Assembly: GCF_001347015.1 (NCBI RefSeq)
Contig: NZ_CFGI01000007.1
Coordinates: forward strand, 1-64,000
DNA: 64,000 nt
Reading direction: 5' to 3'
DNA from: Streptococcus pneumoniae
GTDB taxonomy: Bacteria > Bacillota > Bacilli > Lactobacillales > Streptococcaceae
Positions 62,375 through 64,000 of the stretch are shown one piece after another. Every line of letters begins with the position of its first letter. The first letter of the stretch is position 1. The notes beneath the pieces were generated by a model. That model worked only from the letters and a program-made list of their open reading frames with translations, searched no databases and was not told the DNA's origin. A program made the translations under genes and the position numbers.

Positions 62375-63133
62375 ATGTTTGGATTTTTTAAGAAAGATAA
62401 GGCTGTGGAAGTAGAGGTTCCGACACAGGTTCCTGCTCATATCGGCATCATCATGGATGGAAATGGCCGTTGGGCTAAAAAACGTATGCAACCGCGAGTT
62501 TTTGGACACAAGGCGGGCATGGAAGCATTGCAAACTGTGACCAAGGCAGCCAACAAACTAGGCGTCAAGGTGATTACAGTTTATGCTTTTTCTACGGAAA
62601 ATTGGACCCGTCCAGATCAGGAAGTCAAGTTTATCATGAACTTGCCAGTAGAGTTTTATGATAATTATGTCCCGGAACTGCATGCAAATAATGTTAAGAT
62701 TCAAATGATTGGCGAAACGGACCGCCTGCCTAAGCAAACCTTTGAAGCTCTGACTAAGGCTGAGGAATTGACTAAGAACAACACAGGTTTGATTCTTAAT
62801 TTTGCCCTCAACTATGGTGGACGTGCTGAGATTACACAGGCTCTTAAGTTGATTTCCCAGGATGTGTTAGATGCCAAAATCAACCCAGGTGACATCACAG
62901 AGGAATTGATTGGTAATTATCTTTTTACCCAGCATTTACCTAAGGAGTTACGAGACCCAGACTTGATTATTCGGACTAGTGGAGAATTGCGCTTGAGCAA
63001 TTTCCTTCCATGGCAGGGAGCCTACAGTGAGCTCTATTTTACGGATACCTTGTGGCCTGATTTTGACGAGGCGGCCTTGCAGGAAGCCATTCTTGCCTAC
63101 AATCGTCGTCATCGCCGATTTGGAGGAGTTTAG
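62375..63133 (+). CDS. uppS: Undecaprenyl diphosphate synthase
   Basis: 252-aa cis-prenyltransferase that makes the C55 carrier for wall polymers. Catalytic Asp in HIGIIMDGNGRWAKKR; FSTENW and RTSGELRLSNFLPWQ are conserved. ATG 62375 follows AGGAATAAG; the frame is open upstream, but the MFGFFKKDK start fits streptococcal homologues. First gene of uppS-cdsA-eep. Confidence 0.95.
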   Translation: MFGFFKKDKAVEVEVPTQVPAHIGIIMDGNGRWAKKRMQPRVFGHKAGMEALQTVTKAANKLGVKVITVYAFSTENWTRPDQEVKFIMNLPVEFYDNYVPELHANNVKIQMIGETDRLPKQTFEALTKAEELTKNNTGLILNFALNYGGRAEITQALKLISQDVLDAKINPGDITEELIGNYLFTQHLPKELRDPDLIIRTSGELRLSNFLPWQGAYSELYFTDTLWPDFDEAALQEAILAYNRRHRRFGGV

Positions 63134-63141
63134 GAGGAAAT

Positions 63142-63945
63142 ATGACACAGGATTTACAGAAAAGAACCTTGTTTGCAGGGATTGCCCTGGCTATTTTCCT
63201 ACCAATTTTAATGATTGGTGGCCTCTTGCTTCAGATAGCAATTGGAATCATAGCCATGCTAGCCATGCATGAACTTTTGAAGATGAGAGGTCTAGAGACC
63301 ATGACGATGGAGGGCCTCTTGACCCTTTTTGCAACCTTTGCCTTGACCATTCCCTTGGAGAATTACCTGACTTTTTTGCCAGTTGATGGGAATGTGGTTG
63401 CTTATAGTGTTTTGATTTCAATCATGTTAGGAACGACTGTTTTTAGCAAGTCTTATACGATTGAGGACGCTGTTTTCCCTCTTGCTATGAGTTTCTATGT
63501 GGGCTTTGGTTTTAATGCTTTACTAGATGCTAGAATTGCAGGTTTAGATAAGGCTCTATTGGCCTTGTGTATCGTCTGGGCGACAGACAGTGGTGCCTAT
63601 CTTGTTGGGATGAACTATGGGAAACGAAAATTAGCTCCGACAGTTTCTCCAAATAAAACCTTTGAGGGTGCCTTGGGTGGTATTTTAGGCGCTATTTTAG
63701 TAACTATCATCTTTATGATAGTTGACAGCACAGTCGCTCTTCCGTATGGAATTTACAAGATGTCAGTCTTTGCTATTTTCTTTAGTGTGGCTGGACAATT
63801 TGGTGATTTACTAGAAAGTTCGATCAAGCGTCACTTTGGTGTCAAGGATTCTGGGAAATTTATCCCTGGACATGGTGGTGTTTTGGATCGTTTCGATAGT
63901 ATGTTGCTTGTATTTCCAATCATGCACTTATTTGGACTCTTTTAA
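63142..63945 (+). CDS. cdsA: Phosphatidate cytidylyltransferase
   Basis: 267-aa integral membrane enzyme (CTP + phosphatidate to CDP-diacylglycerol), about seven to eight helices, with the C-terminal signature VKDSGKFIPGHGGVLDRFDS. The gene lies 8 nt after uppS with AGGAGG between, and ahead of eep. Confidence 0.96.
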   Translation: MTQDLQKRTLFAGIALAIFLPILMIGGLLLQIAIGIIAMLAMHELLKMRGLETMTMEGLLTLFATFALTIPLENYLTFLPVDGNVVAYSVLISIMLGTTVFSKSYTIEDAVFPLAMSFYVGFGFNALLDARIAGLDKALLALCIVWATDSGAYLVGMNYGKRKLAPTVSPNKTFEGALGGILGAILVTIIFMIVDSTVALPYGIYKMSVFAIFFSVAGQFGDLLESSIKRHFGVKDSGKFIPGHGGVLDRFDSMLLVFPIMHLFGLF

Positions 63946-63966
63946 TCAAAAGACGGAGGAAACACT

Positions 63967-64000
63967 ATGCTCGGAATTTTAACCTTTATTCTGGTTTTTG
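63967..64000 (+). CDS. eep: Eep/RseP site-2 protease (5' fragment, cut by window end)
   Basis: Only 11 codons are visible (MLGILTFILVF), preceded by ACGGAGGAAA. This start and the place after cdsA match the intramembrane RIP metalloprotease Eep, which processes signal peptides and pheromones. The HExxH motif lies beyond the window. Confidence 0.8.
   Translation, partial: MLGILTFILVF

Overview
The window is a low-GC Firmicute chromosome, almost certainly a mitis-group Streptococcus (S. pneumoniae, S. pseudopneumoniae or S. mitis). The indicators are three BOX repeats, four CiaR-driven csRNAs, a ComX box (TACGAATA), a choline-binding surface protein and a gene order that I recall from pneumococcus. 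From memory, three blocks are absent from or unusual in the pneumococcal reference strains, so a close relative or an accessory-rich strain is plausible: the M-box-controlled mgtA, the choline-binding gene next to gpmB, and the intact YesM/YesN-type two-component pair.

Layout. 1-19.3 kb: uvrA and an M24 peptidase; a Mg2+-riboswitch-controlled P-type ATPase; spx; a lipoprotein; ireB-ruvX-DUF1292; folC; a Gln-rich lipoprotein; cls; a competence-induced pair; then nrdD, a GNAT gene, nrdG and a uridine-kinase-like gene. 19.3-34.3 kb: the S10-spc-alpha ribosomal supercluster (29 genes, rpsJ to rplQ, with secY, adk, infA and rpoA), interrupted by several structured spacers and closed by an L17 downstream element and a terminator. 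34.4-38.7 kb: an ACT-domain protein and its UPF0210 partner, a choline-binding protein, a csRNA, a phosphoglycerate-mutase-like gene and a BOX. 38.7-45.2 kb, minus strand: a two-component system and an FbpA/AfuA-type ABC importer. 45.2-54.5 kb: a glycyl-radical-enzyme catabolic cluster (activase, DeoR and SorC regulators, PTS IIA/IIB/IIC, glycyl radical enzyme, FSA-type aldolase, GldA-type dehydrogenase). 54.8-64 kb: leuS, two acetyltransferases, two csRNAs, three tandem Fst-type toxin-antitoxin loci, ruvB, a nucleotidyltransferase-like gene, a csRNA, a BOX, uppS, cdsA and the start of eep.

How the parts work together. The glycyl-radical cluster reads as one pathway: phosphorylating uptake, radical dehydration, C-C cleavage, and reduction of a small ketone. 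Two repeated motifs suggest its control. A box, ACACATTTGTGC, lies about 79 bp upstream of the predicted start sites of both the PTS and enzyme promoters (probable SorC-activator site). CGAAAG repeats spaced exactly 21 bp apart occur at the enzyme promoter and in the activase/deoR intergenic region (probable DeoR operator). The ABC importer carries a cre-like site, which fits a carbon source better than iron.

The strongest leads are two. First, the mgtA leader combines an M-box, a terminator-like hairpin and a 23-codon upstream ORF that begins with alternating acidic and proline residues, resembling enteric mgtL. Second, three tandem Fst-family type I toxin-antitoxin loci have antitoxin/toxin pairing repeats that co-vary copy by copy, with the only differences inside the variable core preserved as G-U pairs, which suggests three separately controlled toxins. 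I saw no rRNA, tRNA, CRISPR array or intact insertion sequence.
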